A stretch of 60,822 nucleotides of DNA. Source: Haloferax larsenii JCM 13917. GTDB lineage: Archaea > Halobacteriota > Halobacteria > Halobacteriales > Haloferacaceae. Shown in pieces: positions 1 through 9,772 of this stretch; position 1 is the first letter of the stretch; each line of letters starts with the position of its first letter. A program made the position numbers and the translations under genes. The notes beneath the pieces are model-generated. The model worked only from the letters and a program-made list of their open reading frames with translations, searched no databases and had not been told where the DNA came from. Location: contig NZ_AOLI01000017.1 of NCBI RefSeq assembly GCF_000336955.1, positions 240,313-301,134 on the forward strand. Reading direction: 5' to 3'.

Positions 1-99
1 GGACGGCGAACACCCTGACGGGTGTCGCCGTCCGCTCACGCTCCCAAGTTTCTTCTAAATCCGTCTCAAAGCACTCGCTGAGCAGGTCTGCGAGCTTCA
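1..99 (-). CDS. IS6-family transposase, N-terminal 33 residues (partial)
   Basis: Thirty-three codons run from an ATG at 97-99 to the window edge without a stop. The peptide starts MKLADLLSECFETDLEE and contains ERERTATPVRVFAV. I recognise this as the N-terminus of haloarchaeal IS6-type transposases, in which a similar E-R-E-R-T-x-T-P stretch precedes the helix-turn-helix part. The DDE catalytic domain is outside the window. The start codon lies 43 bases inside the terminal repeat, as expected for this compact family. The homology is recalled, not computed. Confidence 0.75.
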
Positions 100-141
100 T
101 CCCAAACACACTCAATGACCTGCTCGCTCCTCAAAATGGCT

Positions 142-156
142 TAACTAGACAGTGCC
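142..156 (-). repeat. Terminal inverted repeat of left IS6-type element
   Basis: The 15 bases, read from outside inward, are GGCACTGTCTAGTTA. They are identical to the terminal repeat at 60652-60666 but in inverted orientation, as expected for the right end of one element and the left end of another in the same orientation. Confidence 0.8.
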
Positions 157-160
157 ATTT

Positions 161-370
161 TCAGAAATATGCCTCTCTGATTACAACCAATAGCCAGACT
201 ATCGGTCCAAGAGCAAGTATTAGGCCTAATACGCCTATCGTATAGTTCCCTTCCAAGAGTCCCCGCGCCCACCCCCTTCCGAGATGAAACAGGAACAGGC
301 AAAGGACGATTAACATCACATTCCGGAGTGAAATGCCGAAGACCTCCATCTTGGTATCAGGCGACGCCAT
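161..370 (-). CDS. Small two-helix membrane protein
   Basis: The 69-residue protein has two hydrophobic segments, about residues 17-32 and 43-64, with a basic loop (HLGRGWARG) between them. I recognise no family. The stop codon lies only four bases from the outer end of the IS terminal repeat, so the natural C-terminus may have been cut by insertion of the element. The upstream 215 bases hold no gene I can support and may carry its promoter. It is probably a real gene because the hydrophobic pattern is coherent and the start is followed by a soluble N-terminal stretch. Confidence 0.5.
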   Translation of the reverse strand: MASPDTKMEVFGISLRNVMLIVLCLFLFHLGRGWARGLLEGNYTIGVLGLILALGPIVWLLVVIREAYF

Positions 371-584
371 TTCGTAATGTTCCCTCTTGTTAACACATAG
401 TCATTTCCCCGTCACGTTTGACTGTCACTATTGAATGGATATTTTCACAACTTAAAAATCGAATTAAATGGCAGTCACATGATGAACTCGTCGTCTATCT
501 GTTCCACGTCTCTTCTGACAGTGATTGGTGGAAGTTATGCGAACGTACTAAATACAGCGCCCAAGTCGCTCACCGGTTCACTAT

Positions 585-872
585 TCAGGGTCCGAGAACG
601 CGTCCCCAGTCGAGGTCTACACCGTAGCCAGCACCGGTACGGCGGACGCGCTGGAGGACGACGTAGCCACCGGTGCCGACGATAAGCGCTGCCCCCAGAT
701 TCGCCATTACGAAGAACACGCCAGCCGTGAGCGGGAACGACCCGAACAGAACACGCGCCACGCCCCGGACCGAATTCACGACGGTGAACAGGGCTATCGC
801 CAGCAGTCCGTACCCGAATACGAGTCCTGCGGCACGTCGGAAGTTCATATCTAGCCCACCGACCGTCGTCAT
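585..872 (-). CDS. Small membrane protein, unknown function
   Basis: This is a 95-residue protein with two membrane segments, about residues 14-32 and 44-70, and a charged C-terminal tail (VLQRVRRTG). An internal Met at residue 9 (MNFRRAAG) could be the true start at 848, because the preceding residues are not needed for either membrane segment. Small Gly/Ala/Val-rich proteins of this kind are common orphan membrane proteins in haloarchaea. Function is unknown. It stands alone between two intergenic stretches of about 120-215 bases. Confidence 0.55.
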   Translation of the reverse strand: MTTVGGLDMNFRRAAGLVFGYGLLAIALFTVVNSVRGVARVLFGSFPLTAGVFFVMANLGAALIVGTGGYVVLQRVRRTGAGYGVDLDWGRVLGP

Positions 873-995
873 AAGTATCTTAAGTCACAATCGGTTGTCA
901 ACTCGGCCACTCCACTATTTCGGATACAGTTTCCCGGTGACCGCTAAACGGGGGTCAACAAAGATGGCTAACTAGGTTGAGGTGCCTCCATCGTT

Positions 996-1571
996 CTACA
1001 CCGGCAGCCGTTCCTTCGCTTCGATGCGAATCGCACATTGGTACTCGAACGTCGTCCATTCGTCACCTATCGCGTAGCTCGGGAGGCTCTCGTCGAAGTA
1101 CGGAATAACGTGGTAGGTTCCTTCTCCTCGAATCTCTTCGCCGTGGAGCTGATACGTTTCACGGGCCCGTTCACCCGGTTCGAGCGTCTGTGCGATTGGG
1201 GTTCTATCGAGTCTCATCCCGGTCGGATTCACGTCGACGCGGTCACTCGTCTCGTACGATTGCGAAGCGAGTTTGCCGGAAGCGATGGAAGTGTCGGCAT
1301 CTGGTGACTGATGGACCGCGATAAGACCGAACGGCCACACACCGTAATTTTTGATTCGGACGGCGTCGTTGCCAGTGTTTTCGAGTATGAAGACGAACTC
1401 TGCGGGGTGTTCGATAGTCACGTCAGACACCTCCGTGCGGACCGAGAAGTCCAGTGCGTCGATGCCCGTCTTCGCAGTCGTCTCCGCGATTCGGTATTCC
1501 GTGTCGGCGATACACCCACTGAGTCCAGCTATCGAAAGCGCGCTGGCGGTTACAAACGTCCGTCGCTTCAT
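996..1571 (-). CDS. Tat-type lipoprotein of an ABC exporter operon
   Basis: This 191-residue protein begins MKRRTFVTASALSIAGLSGC. That is a twin-arginine-like signal followed by a lipobox (L-S-G-C) with the lipidated Cys at residue 20, so the protein is probably a surface lipoprotein exported by Tat. The mature part has a beta-rich region with the motif FVFILENTGNDAVRIKNYG, resembling the CARDB/BsuPI-like beta-sandwich domains that haloarchaeal lipoproteins use. Its start overlaps the stop of the ABC ATPase gene by 4 bases (ATGA type), so it is translationally coupled as the last gene of the three-gene operon. Its role in transport is unknown. Confidence 0.8.
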   Translation of the reverse strand: MKRRTFVTASALSIAGLSGCIADTEYRIAETTAKTGIDALDFSVRTEVSDVTIEHPAEFVFILENTGNDAVRIKNYGVWPFGLIAVHQSPDADTSIASGKLASQSYETSDRVDVNPTGMRLDRTPIAQTLEPGERARETYQLHGEEIRGEGTYHVIPYFDESLPSYAIGDEWTTFEYQCAIRIEAKERLPV

Positions 1572-2323
1572 TGGGACTCACCTCCGGCGTCGATACGTAC
1601 GTCGGTCAGTTCGACGAACACGTCTTCCATCACTGCGTCGTCGTCGATGCCCGCCGCATCTCGGAGTTCGTCGACGGTCCCGTCTGCGACCAACCGGCCC
1701 TGGTGCAACACGCCGACGCGGTCACAGACGAGTTCGACTTGGCCGAGTACGTGGCTCGAAAAGAACACCGTCGCACCCTTGTCGTTTTCTTCGTGGACGA
1801 TTTCCCGGACGCGACGGACCCCGTGTGGGTCGAGTCCGGTGAACGGTTCGTCGAGGACGAGCAGGTCGGGGTCACCGACGAGCGCCATTGCGAGTGCTAG
1901 GCGCTGTTCCATCCCTTTCGAGAACTCGCCGGCGTCGTCGTCGATGGCGTCCGCTAACCCGACGCGGTCGAGGAGTGCTTCGGGGTCGTCGTCAGCCCGC
2001 TTTGTCTCGGCGACGAACGAGACGTGCTGTCGCGCCGACCGGCCCTCGTAGAGACCGAATCGGTCCGGCAGCACGCCGGTTCGCTCGTGAATCCCGATTG
2101 GGTCTCGTTGTGGGTCTGCTCCGAAGACGCGAACTGTCCCCGCTGTCGGTCGCAAGTAGTCGAGGACGAGGCCGATTGTCGTCGATTTTCCGGCCCCGTT
2201 CGGCCCGAGGAAGCCGTACACGTCACCGGCTTCGATAGCGAGGTCGAGGGAATCGACCGCGCGAACGTCGCCGTACTGCTTGGTCAACCCATCCGTCTCG
2301 ATTACGGGTACGTCGTCACTCAT
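1568..2323 (-). CDS. ABC transporter ATP-binding protein
   Basis: The 251-residue protein has all nucleotide-binding motifs: Walker A GPNGAGKST (about residues 40-48), signature-like FSKGMEQRLALA (about 132-143), Walker B DLLVLDEPFTGLD and the switch His in FFSSHVL. It energises export through the permease encoded next to it. The CcmA/NatA-like ATPase class fits its two-gene partner. Its start overlaps the permease stop by 4 bases, and its stop overlaps the lipoprotein start. The substrate cannot be read from the sequence. Confidence 0.93.
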   Translation of the reverse strand: MSDDVPVIETDGLTKQYGDVRAVDSLDLAIEAGDVYGFLGPNGAGKSTTIGLVLDYLRPTAGTVRVFGADPQRDPIGIHERTGVLPDRFGLYEGRSARQHVSFVAETKRADDDPEALLDRVGLADAIDDDAGEFSKGMEQRLALAMALVGDPDLLVLDEPFTGLDPHGVRRVREIVHEENDKGATVFFSSHVLGQVELVCDRVGVLHQGRLVADGTVDELRDAAGIDDDAVMEDVFVELTDVRIDAGGESQ

Positions 2324-3204
2324 AGCACATCACCGGTGTTGAAGATGCGACGAGAGAGCACGAGCGGGACCGCTATCCATCCAGCCAATATTCCGATACT
2401 CAACACCGGATGGAGATACCACGGCGCTGTGCCGCTTTCGAACGCCGCCTCGACGACGAAAGCGTTGATTCCGTGACCGGGCTTGAGTTTCGTGTAGACG
2501 GCTCGGAACTGGTCGGCGGAGTTGCCGACACCGAGTAGCCAGTTCGTCAGGACGTTGTACGCACCGTCTGGCGTCAGCCTGAGAACGAAAAACAGCGGCC
2601 CGCTCGCCGGTGCATCGTACGGGTTGACTGGCACACCAGTCACAACCGTATACACCTTCGAGACGACCGTGTTCCAAAAGAGCGTCACGAGGATGTATCC
2701 GACCACGATTCCAGCGGCCGACACCGTGCTCTTGACCGCTGTCGAGAGCAACACGCCGAGCGAGACCAGCGCAGCGAGCAACAACACCGTTGCGAGCACG
2801 ACACCGACGAACGGGCGGATGGCGAACGCGCCGTGTTCGAAGACACCGATACCGGTGAGGAGGAGTACTGCGACACCCACGGTCGCACCGAGTCCAGCGA
2901 ACCGGCCGACGCTCTTGCCGAGGAGAATGTGGGTTCGCTTCAGCGGCAAGGCGATGAGGAATTTGATGCTCCCGGTCGTTCGCTCACCGATGAGCGACTG
3001 GTAGGTGAGGAGGAGGACACCGATTGGGAGCAGGACGTTGACGCCCGTTTGGATGTATCCGATGGTGATGTTCTGTCCGATTGCGTTCCACCCCGTGTAC
3101 GTGGGCCGAAAGCCCCACAACACGATGAGAGCGGTGAGTATCCACGCTCCTTTCGAGGTGAGTATCGTTCGACATTCTCTGCGAGCGAGAGGGGACCACT
3201 GCAT
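2320..3204 (-). CDS. ABC-2 family permease
   Basis: The protein has 294 residues. A short cytoplasmic N-terminus (SPLARRECRTILTSKGAWIL) is followed by about six membrane helices, which is the layout of NosY/ABC-2 type permeases. The conserved-looking GERTTGSIKFLIALPLKRT lies between helices two and three, where such permeases contact the ATPase. It is the first gene of the operon permease-ATPase-lipoprotein, joined by 4-base overlaps. Upstream, about 150 bases separate it from the histidine kinase gene, enough for a promoter. The substrate is unknown. Confidence 0.88.
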   Translation of the reverse strand: MQWSPLARRECRTILTSKGAWILTALIVLWGFRPTYTGWNAIGQNITIGYIQTGVNVLLPIGVLLLTYQSLIGERTTGSIKFLIALPLKRTHILLGKSVGRFAGLGATVGVAVLLLTGIGVFEHGAFAIRPFVGVVLATVLLLAALVSLGVLLSTAVKSTVSAAGIVVGYILVTLFWNTVVSKVYTVVTGVPVNPYDAPASGPLFFVLRLTPDGAYNVLTNWLLGVGNSADQFRAVYTKLKPGHGINAFVVEAAFESGTAPWYLHPVLSIGILAGWIAVPLVLSRRIFNTGDVL

Positions 3205-3359
3205 GCACTAACTGACAAACAGATATAACAAAAGTGTGACTCCATTTCCCTTGTCGAACCAACTCGTCGAGCGTGTTCTGTCTCAGTTGGCGAGCACTCT
3301 GGGTTCGACGCGTGTGCGACAGTTTCGCTGCTTTTCTTCCCGAGCGAAAGGCCTGATTG

Positions 3360-6300
3360 TTAGGTCGTCGCCTGTGGGAGGTCCAACACGAAGATTGCAC
3401 CCTCCGGGTCGTTATCCTCGACCCACACCGCACCTCCGTAGCTTTCGACGACCGTATTGACCAGATACAACCCGATTCCGGTCCCTTCGCTGTCTAACCC
3501 CTTTTCGCCCTTCCCGAAGATGGACTCTTTTTGACTATCGGGGACGCCGGGGCCGTTGTCGGCGATTTGGACTTCCACACGACCGTCTTCGACTGCTGCC
3601 GACACCGTGATTTCGGGCCGGTCCTTGCGGGTGTGTTGGACGGCGTTCTTGAGGAGGTTGCGGATGACCGAGTCGAACATATCATCGGCACGAATCGTCA
3701 CGCCTCGAAGTGACTCGTCGAGCGTAATGACCGCATCCGAGTCTGCCGAGCGAAGGTCGTCTGCCTGCTGGCTCACGACGCGCCGCAACGAAACTGGCTG
3801 TCGCTTCGTCTCGTCTTGCAGCATCACTTCCGACAGGTCTCGTGCGGTTTTCGTCAGCTCAACTGCGTTATCGGCACTCTCCAACGCCGTTTGGAGATAC
3901 TGTTTCTCGGTTCCGTCGACGGCTTCCGCGGCCAAGTCGAGGTACCCAACGAGCACCTGGAGGTCGTTTCTGATGTCGTGGCGTACCATCTGGTTGAGCA
4001 GTTCGAGACTGTCTCGCTGTGATTCGAGTTGCTGTTCCTGTTGGATGCGTTCGACCGTGGTGGCTAGCAGCGCTGCGAGCAACTCGACGAGATACTGGTC
4101 GAACTCGTCGAACCCATCTGGTGCGTCGACGGCGGTGATAAATACACCGTGGGCCGCCAGCGGATGAATAATCCCGCTTTCGATTGGTGTCTGGTTCGTG
4201 AGGTCCGGGAACTCCTGTGCGACGTTCCTGATGACCTGTGTCTGCTCTGCTGTGTAGGCGTCCCACACGATTCGGTCAACAACTCGACCGTCGCTTTCTT
4301 GCACAAAGGCTGGCTCGGAGCCGAGTCGTTCCTCGACAGACTCGGCGACAGCCGTTGGTTCGAGGCGTCCGTCGCCGTCGCCGAGATAGACACCGGCGAG
4401 GGGGAACGAGAGTGTCTCGTCTGCAATCTCGACGGCGACTTCCGCGGCCTCTGTGACTGTTTCAGACCGCATGAGTCGCTGGGTCTGTTCGAGTATGTCC
4501 TGTAATTTCAGCTCGCGCTGTTTGTCCGTCGTGATGTCTTGTTGAATTCCCACCGCTCTCAGTGGGTTTCCATTGTCGTCTCGTTCGACGACTCTGCCGA
4601 CGTCTCGTACCCAAATCCAGTCGCCGGATTTCGACTGCATTCGGTGGTCGCATTTGTAGTACTCGGTCTCGCCGTCGAAGTGTGCGTCGAGCGCGACCTC
4701 GGCCATCGGGAGGTCTTCGGGGTGGACGCGATTCGACCATGCACTGATATCTGGCTGAATCTCGTCCAGTGAATAGCCGAGCATCGCTGCCCACTGCTCG
4801 TTGAATGACACGGTATCTGTCTGGACATCCCAGTCCCACACTCCCAATTGTCCACCTTCGAGTGCCAAGTCGAGTTGGGTGCGCTGTTCGAGTAACTGCT
4901 CTTGTTTGGTGGCAAGCTCTAGTGCCGATTCGACGTTCGCGGCCAGTATCGTCGCCAGGGAGTGGTCCGCTTCGTCGAAGACCATCTCGCCGGTGGCTCC
5001 GAGAAGCAGCACTCCGTGGTCGCCGACCGGTAGGATTAGTTCACTTTGAATCGGTGTCTCAGGGTTGTAGCGGGCTGGATGTGAGGGAATATCCGAAAAC
5101 AGTGTGACCTCCTGTGATTGGAACACCTCCCACGCGAGGCTCGACCCACGCTCTAACACTGGTGGCTCGCCCAGGAGCTCTCGTGCGGAGTCAGTAACCG
5201 CCACGGGTGTGAGGGCGTCGGCCTCCTCGTCGTACACCCAATACCCGCTCATCGGAATCCCGAACAGCTCTTGTGCCGACTCGACAGCGACCGTCGCGAT
5301 TGCTTGGCTCGTGTCCGCTTGCATCAGGTCGCGGCTGATGGTGTTCAAGCGGCTGAGGCTCTTTTCGTGCTCTTTCTGGTCCGTAATATCCCGGTAGAGC
5401 CAGATGTTCCCGGTCCCTGTCGGTGTCGAGTAGGTGACGAAGCTCCGCGACAGGGTGCAGCCATCTGCCATTTGCACTTCTTCGTCGAGGACTGGCTCAC
5501 CTGTGGCGAGAATCTCGTCGATTCGAGCACTGACGGTGTCTGGGTCGGCGAACTGGTCGCTCAACTGGCCGACCACACGGTCACAATCGCGGCCGACGAG
5601 AGCCTCTGGTGGTTCGGGAATCCCGAGCACGTCCACCAGTGTCTGATTTGCGGCGGTAATCGTTCGGTCGGCATCCTCGACTAACACTCCCACCGGCAGA
5701 TTACCGAGCACCGAGGTGAGGATATTGTTGGTCTTGGAGAGTTCTCGCTTCTGCCGTTTCCGGTCGGTAATATCGATGTAGACTCCGAAGTAAACCTCGT
5801 CCCCTTCGCCGCGTGACAGTGTCGAACGCAAGAGGAAATCGCGCACACCATCGCTCGCCTCGCGACGGACCTCACGTGTTATTTGCTTGCCTGCGGCAGC
5901 TTGCTCGTCGATGGCCTTGCCCGAACCACGTTGGGAGTCTGGAACGATGAGGTCGTTGATGTCGGACCCAATGGCTTCGGATGTATCGTACCCGAACGTC
6001 GTCTCGAACGCTTCGTTGACGTCTTTGAGAGCGGTCCCGCCCGGTGTCGATTCGACCATGACCGCTGGTTCCGGGATACTCTGAAAGAGTGCCGAAAAAC
6101 GGTCCCGCTCTCGCTGCAGTTCTTTCTGTTGTTGGGTTTGCTCTGCTTCGTAATCGGCGAGCGTCCGACTCAACTCGTTAAACGCGGTGAATATCTGCTG
6201 CCACTCGGACGTCGCTTTCTCCGACACCTGAACACCATACTCTTGCTTTTGGATTTTGTCAAACCCATCGACTAATCGCTCGTGGTATCGGACGGTACGG

Positions 6301-7109
6301 GTGTAGAGTACGTGCCCAACCCCGGCGATTAGAAGGATGACCAGACCCACCGCACCGGTCTGGTACATCGTAATGAGTTGGAGCTCACTCGCCAGGACAT
6401 TTCGACTCGTCTGTACTTGGACGGTCCAGCCTGTTTCGTCGACAGTGGCGTTCTTTGTCACGAGGTTGGTGGCTGGCGTCGGTTCCCGGTCGTAGATGAC
6501 CTCTCCGCCGGGGGACTGGATGGTCACGCCGTGGTGGCTGTTTGCGGCACTGGTAACTCCACTAAAGAACGAACTGTTCTGGAGGTGAAGGGCAGCGTTC
6601 AGGGTTCCGACGACAGTCCCATTCTGGTAAATGGGCGTGCTGACCGTGACGATGTAGTTGCCCGTGTCGGCAGCGACCGGTTTGCTGACGTACGTCTCAC
6701 CAGCCATGGCTCGCTGGAAGTACTGACGGTCTCCAAAGTCTGACCCGACCAATTCCGACTGGGTTTCGGCGTTGAGCCCGGCTGCAATGCCGGTCATCGT
6801 CCCGTTTCGGTGGATGACTGAAACCCCGTCGAACGCAGTTTCGTTTACGGTCGCTGCCAACGCCTGCTGTTGGTCTGCAGTCCCGTGTCTCGCGACCGCC
6901 GGATTGGTGGCCTGAAGCCGGACAGTTCGTTCTAGACTTTCGAGTCTGGTGTCGAGCCCACCCGCGATTTCCGTGCTCGTCTGCAGCGTTTCGGCGTGCT
7001 GCTGGTCGGTAATCGCTTCCTTATCCAGTTGAAACCCAGCGAACATGATGCCCGACAACACGAGAGCGAGAACGACGAGGAGGACGCTCACCTGAGTGCG
7101 GAGCTTCAT
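3360..7109 (-). CDS. Membrane sensor histidine kinase with Cache, PAS and GAF domains
   Basis: This is a 1249-residue sensor kinase. I chose the Met of MKLRTQVSVLL as start; a longer frame adds 18 basic residues upstream. TM1 (about 7-26) and TM2 (about 247-270) enclose an extracellular dCache-like domain with the GDRQYFQRAMAG motif. A HAMP-like linker follows, then PAS domains (NEAFETTFGYD; NQTLVDVLGI; a PAS with EQWAAMLGYSLDEIQPD and its PAC segment) alternating with two GAF-like domains. The end is a HisKA-like helix with the phospho-acceptor His in VRHDIRNDL, then an HATPase domain with N (NLLKNAVQH), G1 (ADNGPGVP) and G2 (GTGIGLYLV) boxes. No response regulator is adjacent, so the output is unknown. 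Confidence 0.92.
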   Translation of the reverse strand: MKLRTQVSVLLVVLALVLSGIMFAGFQLDKEAITDQQHAETLQTSTEIAGGLDTRLESLERTVRLQATNPAVARHGTADQQQALAATVNETAFDGVSVIHRNGTMTGIAAGLNAETQSELVGSDFGDRQYFQRAMAGETYVSKPVAADTGNYIVTVSTPIYQNGTVVGTLNAALHLQNSSFFSGVTSAANSHHGVTIQSPGGEVIYDREPTPATNLVTKNATVDETGWTVQVQTSRNVLASELQLITMYQTGAVGLVILLIAGVGHVLYTRTVRYHERLVDGFDKIQKQEYGVQVSEKATSEWQQIFTAFNELSRTLADYEAEQTQQQKELQRERDRFSALFQSIPEPAVMVESTPGGTALKDVNEAFETTFGYDTSEAIGSDINDLIVPDSQRGSGKAIDEQAAAGKQITREVRREASDGVRDFLLRSTLSRGEGDEVYFGVYIDITDRKRQKRELSKTNNILTSVLGNLPVGVLVEDADRTITAANQTLVDVLGIPEPPEALVGRDCDRVVGQLSDQFADPDTVSARIDEILATGEPVLDEEVQMADGCTLSRSFVTYSTPTGTGNIWLYRDITDQKEHEKSLSRLNTISRDLMQADTSQAIATVAVESAQELFGIPMSGYWVYDEEADALTPVAVTDSARELLGEPPVLERGSSLAWEVFQSQEVTLFSDIPSHPARYNPETPIQSELILPVGDHGVLLLGATGEMVFDEADHSLATILAANVESALELATKQEQLLEQRTQLDLALEGGQLGVWDWDVQTDTVSFNEQWAAMLGYSLDEIQPDISAWSNRVHPEDLPMAEVALDAHFDGETEYYKCDHRMQSKSGDWIWVRDVGRVVERDDNGNPLRAVGIQQDITTDKQRELKLQDILEQTQRLMRSETVTEAAEVAVEIADETLSFPLAGVYLGDGDGRLEPTAVAESVEERLGSEPAFVQESDGRVVDRIVWDAYTAEQTQVIRNVAQEFPDLTNQTPIESGIIHPLAAHGVFITAVDAPDGFDEFDQYLVELLAALLATTVERIQQEQQLESQRDSLELLNQMVRHDIRNDLQVLVGYLDLAAEAVDGTEKQYLQTALESADNAVELTKTARDLSEVMLQDETKRQPVSLRRVVSQQADDLRSADSDAVITLDESLRGVTIRADDMFDSVIRNLLKNAVQHTRKDRPEITVSAAVEDGRVEVQIADNGPGVPDSQKESIFGKGEKGLDSEGTGIGLYLVNTVVESYGGAVWVEDNDPEGAIFVLDLPQATT

Positions 7110-7464
7110 CTGTTGTCTGGCTCCTTTGTCTCGGGTTCGTCTACTGACGACTCTGGCAGCCAAGCGAGGGTCAACTTCTCGCTCAAGCGTTGCCAGTTCA
7201 CAGCCCTTGAGACACGCTTGCGGCAGTCAAAATCGGAGTGAGGCAGGTTCCTGACCCAAATCGGAATCCATCCTGCCTCAGGCTTCGTGTAGATATTTAT
7301 CATGAGTCCCGAGACATCCTCGCAAGAGTGAACGACTGCACCGGTAAAAGTCTCGCGATTACATTCAATAGATGTACATGTATTAGTGTTGTCACAACGT
7401 CATTTACGAGGATGGTATCCGTGAATTCCTATACGTACCTCGCGAAGATTGTTGTATCTCGCAG

Positions 7465-7875
7465 TCACTTCGTCGCGAGGCGCTTGACCCCTAACCCGAG
7501 CGACCCACCGAGTGTGCCGAGGACGAGTGCAGCACTCAGTCCTATCCCACTTCCCCACGCGATGCGGAAGAGTGGCCCTGGCTGTCCGCCAGTAATTCCA
7601 ATCCCAGCGAGGTGAATACCGAATCCGGCCCCGAGGGCGAATGCGAACAACCACGCTCGAAACAGTCCATCGTCCCGGGCGGCAAGCACAGCACTGAATA
7701 CCAGCAATCCAAGCGCAAGATATTCCCACCGAAGTACCGAGATGAGGAGTTCAACACGTGAAACGGAGGCAAAGAAGATAGCTGAGCAGACGCACAAGCC
7801 GATGGAAACGAGCAGTACCTGTGCGCTACGTTGCCTGGTGAGGTCAGACAGTGTTGGGAGGGCCATGTCCGACAT
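7465..7875 (-). CDS. Four-helix membrane protein, unknown function
   Basis: The protein has about 136 residues and four hydrophobic helices covering nearly the whole length. The Met of MSDMALPTLSDLTRQ is taken as start because a TATA-like element (about 7890-7903) lies about 25 bases upstream; an ATG at 7893 would overlap that element. I recognise no family. The GFGIHLAGIGITGGQPGPLF loop suggests a compact helical bundle. The 355 bases between it and the kinase start hold no gene I can see. Confidence 0.6.
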   Translation of the reverse strand: MSDMALPTLSDLTRQRSAQVLLVSIGLCVCSAIFFASVSRVELLISVLRWEYLALGLLVFSAVLAARDDGLFRAWLFAFALGAGFGIHLAGIGITGGQPGPLFRIAWGSGIGLSAALVLGTLGGSLGLGVKRLATK

Positions 7876-7893
7876 ACGGTACTGTAATTTCAT

Positions 7894-8229
7894 AATACTA
7901 TCTAACGTGTGTCATAACTGTGTAGGAAATTTTCCTCAGTGGTTTACTGACTGCTCGACTACTATATATTCTATGTCTGAATTCATATGATTACTCTCAG
8001 GAACAGGAGACAAAACGACTATAGAGGATTACATAGGCTGATAAATTCTTATCTGTGCAGACGCCACGCGGTTGCTCCTGTCGGCACCTGTGTCGGGTTG
8101 TTGTCGGAGAGTGATCTCATAATATAAATGGAATGATACACTACTCAAGAGCAAATATGATAAATATTTGACTAGAATACTGCTTAAACCAGTTCCCGTG
8201 AGACGACGTTACGACGACGCCTAATCTCT
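7894..8229. other. AT-rich intergenic region without a recognisable gene
   Basis: This stretch of about 335 bases is clearly richer in A+T than its flanks, with many stops in all frames. It lies between two minus-strand genes, so it contains the 3' region of the 9585-8230 gene and the promoter of the 7875-7465 gene. I see no RNA gene or repeat in it. Confidence 0.5.
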
Positions 8230-9585
8230 CTATCGAGCACCGCCTCGTGCCGCAGTAATCAGGTCGGCGACGTGGTCGGCGTCGTCAACGAACACTATCG
8301 ACTCCCGGTAGAATCGGTAGGGCTCCTGTTGGTCGGAACTGCTGGTTCGTTCGATTTTCACTGTTCCAACGTCGGTCCCCAGCGGTGAATCGAACCACCC
8401 ATCTCGAACCGACACAGACGCAATGGACGCGTACGGGACAGACCACTGCACGGCGTCAAGTCGGCGGTCGTATGCGACGAGTGCATCTTCGTACAATCGG
8501 TATTCGGTCGTCCCAAACACAATGTCGTAATGAAGGGCGCCAACGAGTGCAACCCCTCCCAAGTAGAGTGCCACAAAGCTGCTGGTCAGACCGAGGAGCA
8601 CCCACACCGACTCAACCGACAGCAATTCGTGGCTGAGAACGGGAACTCCAACAAGCAAAATCACAAGAATTGCACTCTGTCCTTTGATTCGGCGGATGCT
8701 TCCCGCAGCGTGTCCAACTGGAATGAGGCTATCGATTGCACCGCCGATGTGGACTGCACGTCGCGTGGGACGAACCACAGTTTCGGGGGGCACCGATGGC
8801 AACGAGTTCGCGTGTCGTTGGGTCTGTTGCTCCGGAGTTTGGCTCGTCTGTGTACTGGGTTGTTCTGCGGCACCGAACTGCCGAGTATCGCGAATTGTGT
8901 GGACGACGACGAGCCCAACTGCGACGACTGCCAGGAGCGAGTCCACACTCGGCCCGGCAGTGTAAATCACTGCCAATCCCCACAACGGTACCCAGTAGAC
9001 TGCCCAGATTCCGAGTCGCCACCCCGGAAAGACACTGTCCGCAGTGGGGTACGTTGGCGTCCGCTGCAGTCGGGCCAAATCAACATGTTTCACGCACGCT
9101 GCGAGGACCCCTCCTGCAACGACGAGGCGGGTTGTCGATGTCCAGAACCCGGCCATCACTGACGATGTCGGCTCGGCCCACGTGGTGGCCAATACTGGAA
9201 GTGGCAGTAAAACGACTCCGAGAAGGAGTGTATTCACAAACGGACGGAGGTTGTGCACCGCTATCGGTGGGAGGCGTTCAGCTAGCGTTATCGAACCGAC
9301 CTTGGGTGTGAAGAATCTGAAGAGCCCCATCTCGTACGGTGAAAACGTCGAATATCCGCTTTCTGGGGCTTTGGACTTTCCCGTCGGCGTCACTGACGGT
9401 CGATGGGATGCGAACAACAGCAACCCGAACCGACGAACGAGCGAGACGCTGCGGTCGATCCAAAAGAGAACAAGAACGGTGTACAACGGGCGGGCAGTAA
9501 TCGCCCCGCCAACACCAGCGGTCAGACCAACACAAAGCCGTGTAACCCACCGAAACGGGGAGTTGTTCACGTGTTCTGATGCCAA
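8230..9585 (-). CDS. Multi-helix membrane protein with C-terminal PH-like domain
   Basis: The protein has 451 residues. The first two thirds contain about eight hydrophobic segments split by a hydrophilic linker rich in Gln and Thr (QPSTQTSQTPEQQTQRHANS). The last 100 residues, from about YDIVFGTTEYRLYEDALVAY, look like a bacterial PH (bPH_2/YdbT-like) domain: a beta-strand series with WSVPYASIASVSVRDG and a closing helix (ADHVADLITAAR). The role is unknown; such domains occur at the membrane face of stress-related proteins. It is not in an operon: the next gene upstream is divergent and 187 bases away. Confidence 0.7.
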   Translation of the reverse strand: MASEHVNNSPFRWVTRLCVGLTAGVGGAITARPLYTVLVLFWIDRSVSLVRRFGLLLFASHRPSVTPTGKSKAPESGYSTFSPYEMGLFRFFTPKVGSITLAERLPPIAVHNLRPFVNTLLLGVVLLPLPVLATTWAEPTSSVMAGFWTSTTRLVVAGGVLAACVKHVDLARLQRTPTYPTADSVFPGWRLGIWAVYWVPLWGLAVIYTAGPSVDSLLAVVAVGLVVVHTIRDTRQFGAAEQPSTQTSQTPEQQTQRHANSLPSVPPETVVRPTRRAVHIGGAIDSLIPVGHAAGSIRRIKGQSAILVILLVGVPVLSHELLSVESVWVLLGLTSSFVALYLGGVALVGALHYDIVFGTTEYRLYEDALVAYDRRLDAVQWSVPYASIASVSVRDGWFDSPLGTDVGTVKIERTSSSDQQEPYRFYRESIVFVDDADHVADLITAARGGAR

Positions 9586-9772
9586 TTTCGTGATAATATT
9601 CTCACCGATTTTTGTGGATTAGTAGGGATGTCGCGTCACCGCGAAAAAGCACCCCGCCGACGCACTGCTGTCCGAAGAATTATATCACGGTCCCTGAAAA
9701 TGAAGACAGTACGAATCTCACGCCTACGCTGGAATGCGGGCGGCCGAGATGTAACACGGAGGCGCTTTATCC

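Larger units (their letters stand above)
1..156 (-). mobile_element. IS6-family insertion sequence, right part, cut by window edge
   Basis: The element runs from the window edge to its outer terminal repeat at 142-156. That repeat, read inward, is GGCACTGTCTAGTTA. It is shared exactly with the element at the other window edge, and its first eight bases match the GGCACTGT start typical of IS6/IS26 terminal repeats. The transposase reading frame inside points away from the repeat toward the window edge. The left end and any target duplication lie outside the window. Confidence 0.8.

Noticed and set aside
1-33. Perfect-looking hairpin at the left edge
   Set aside because: It lies inside the transposase coding sequence; the two arms encode normal residues (ATPVRVFAV), so a separate function is not needed.
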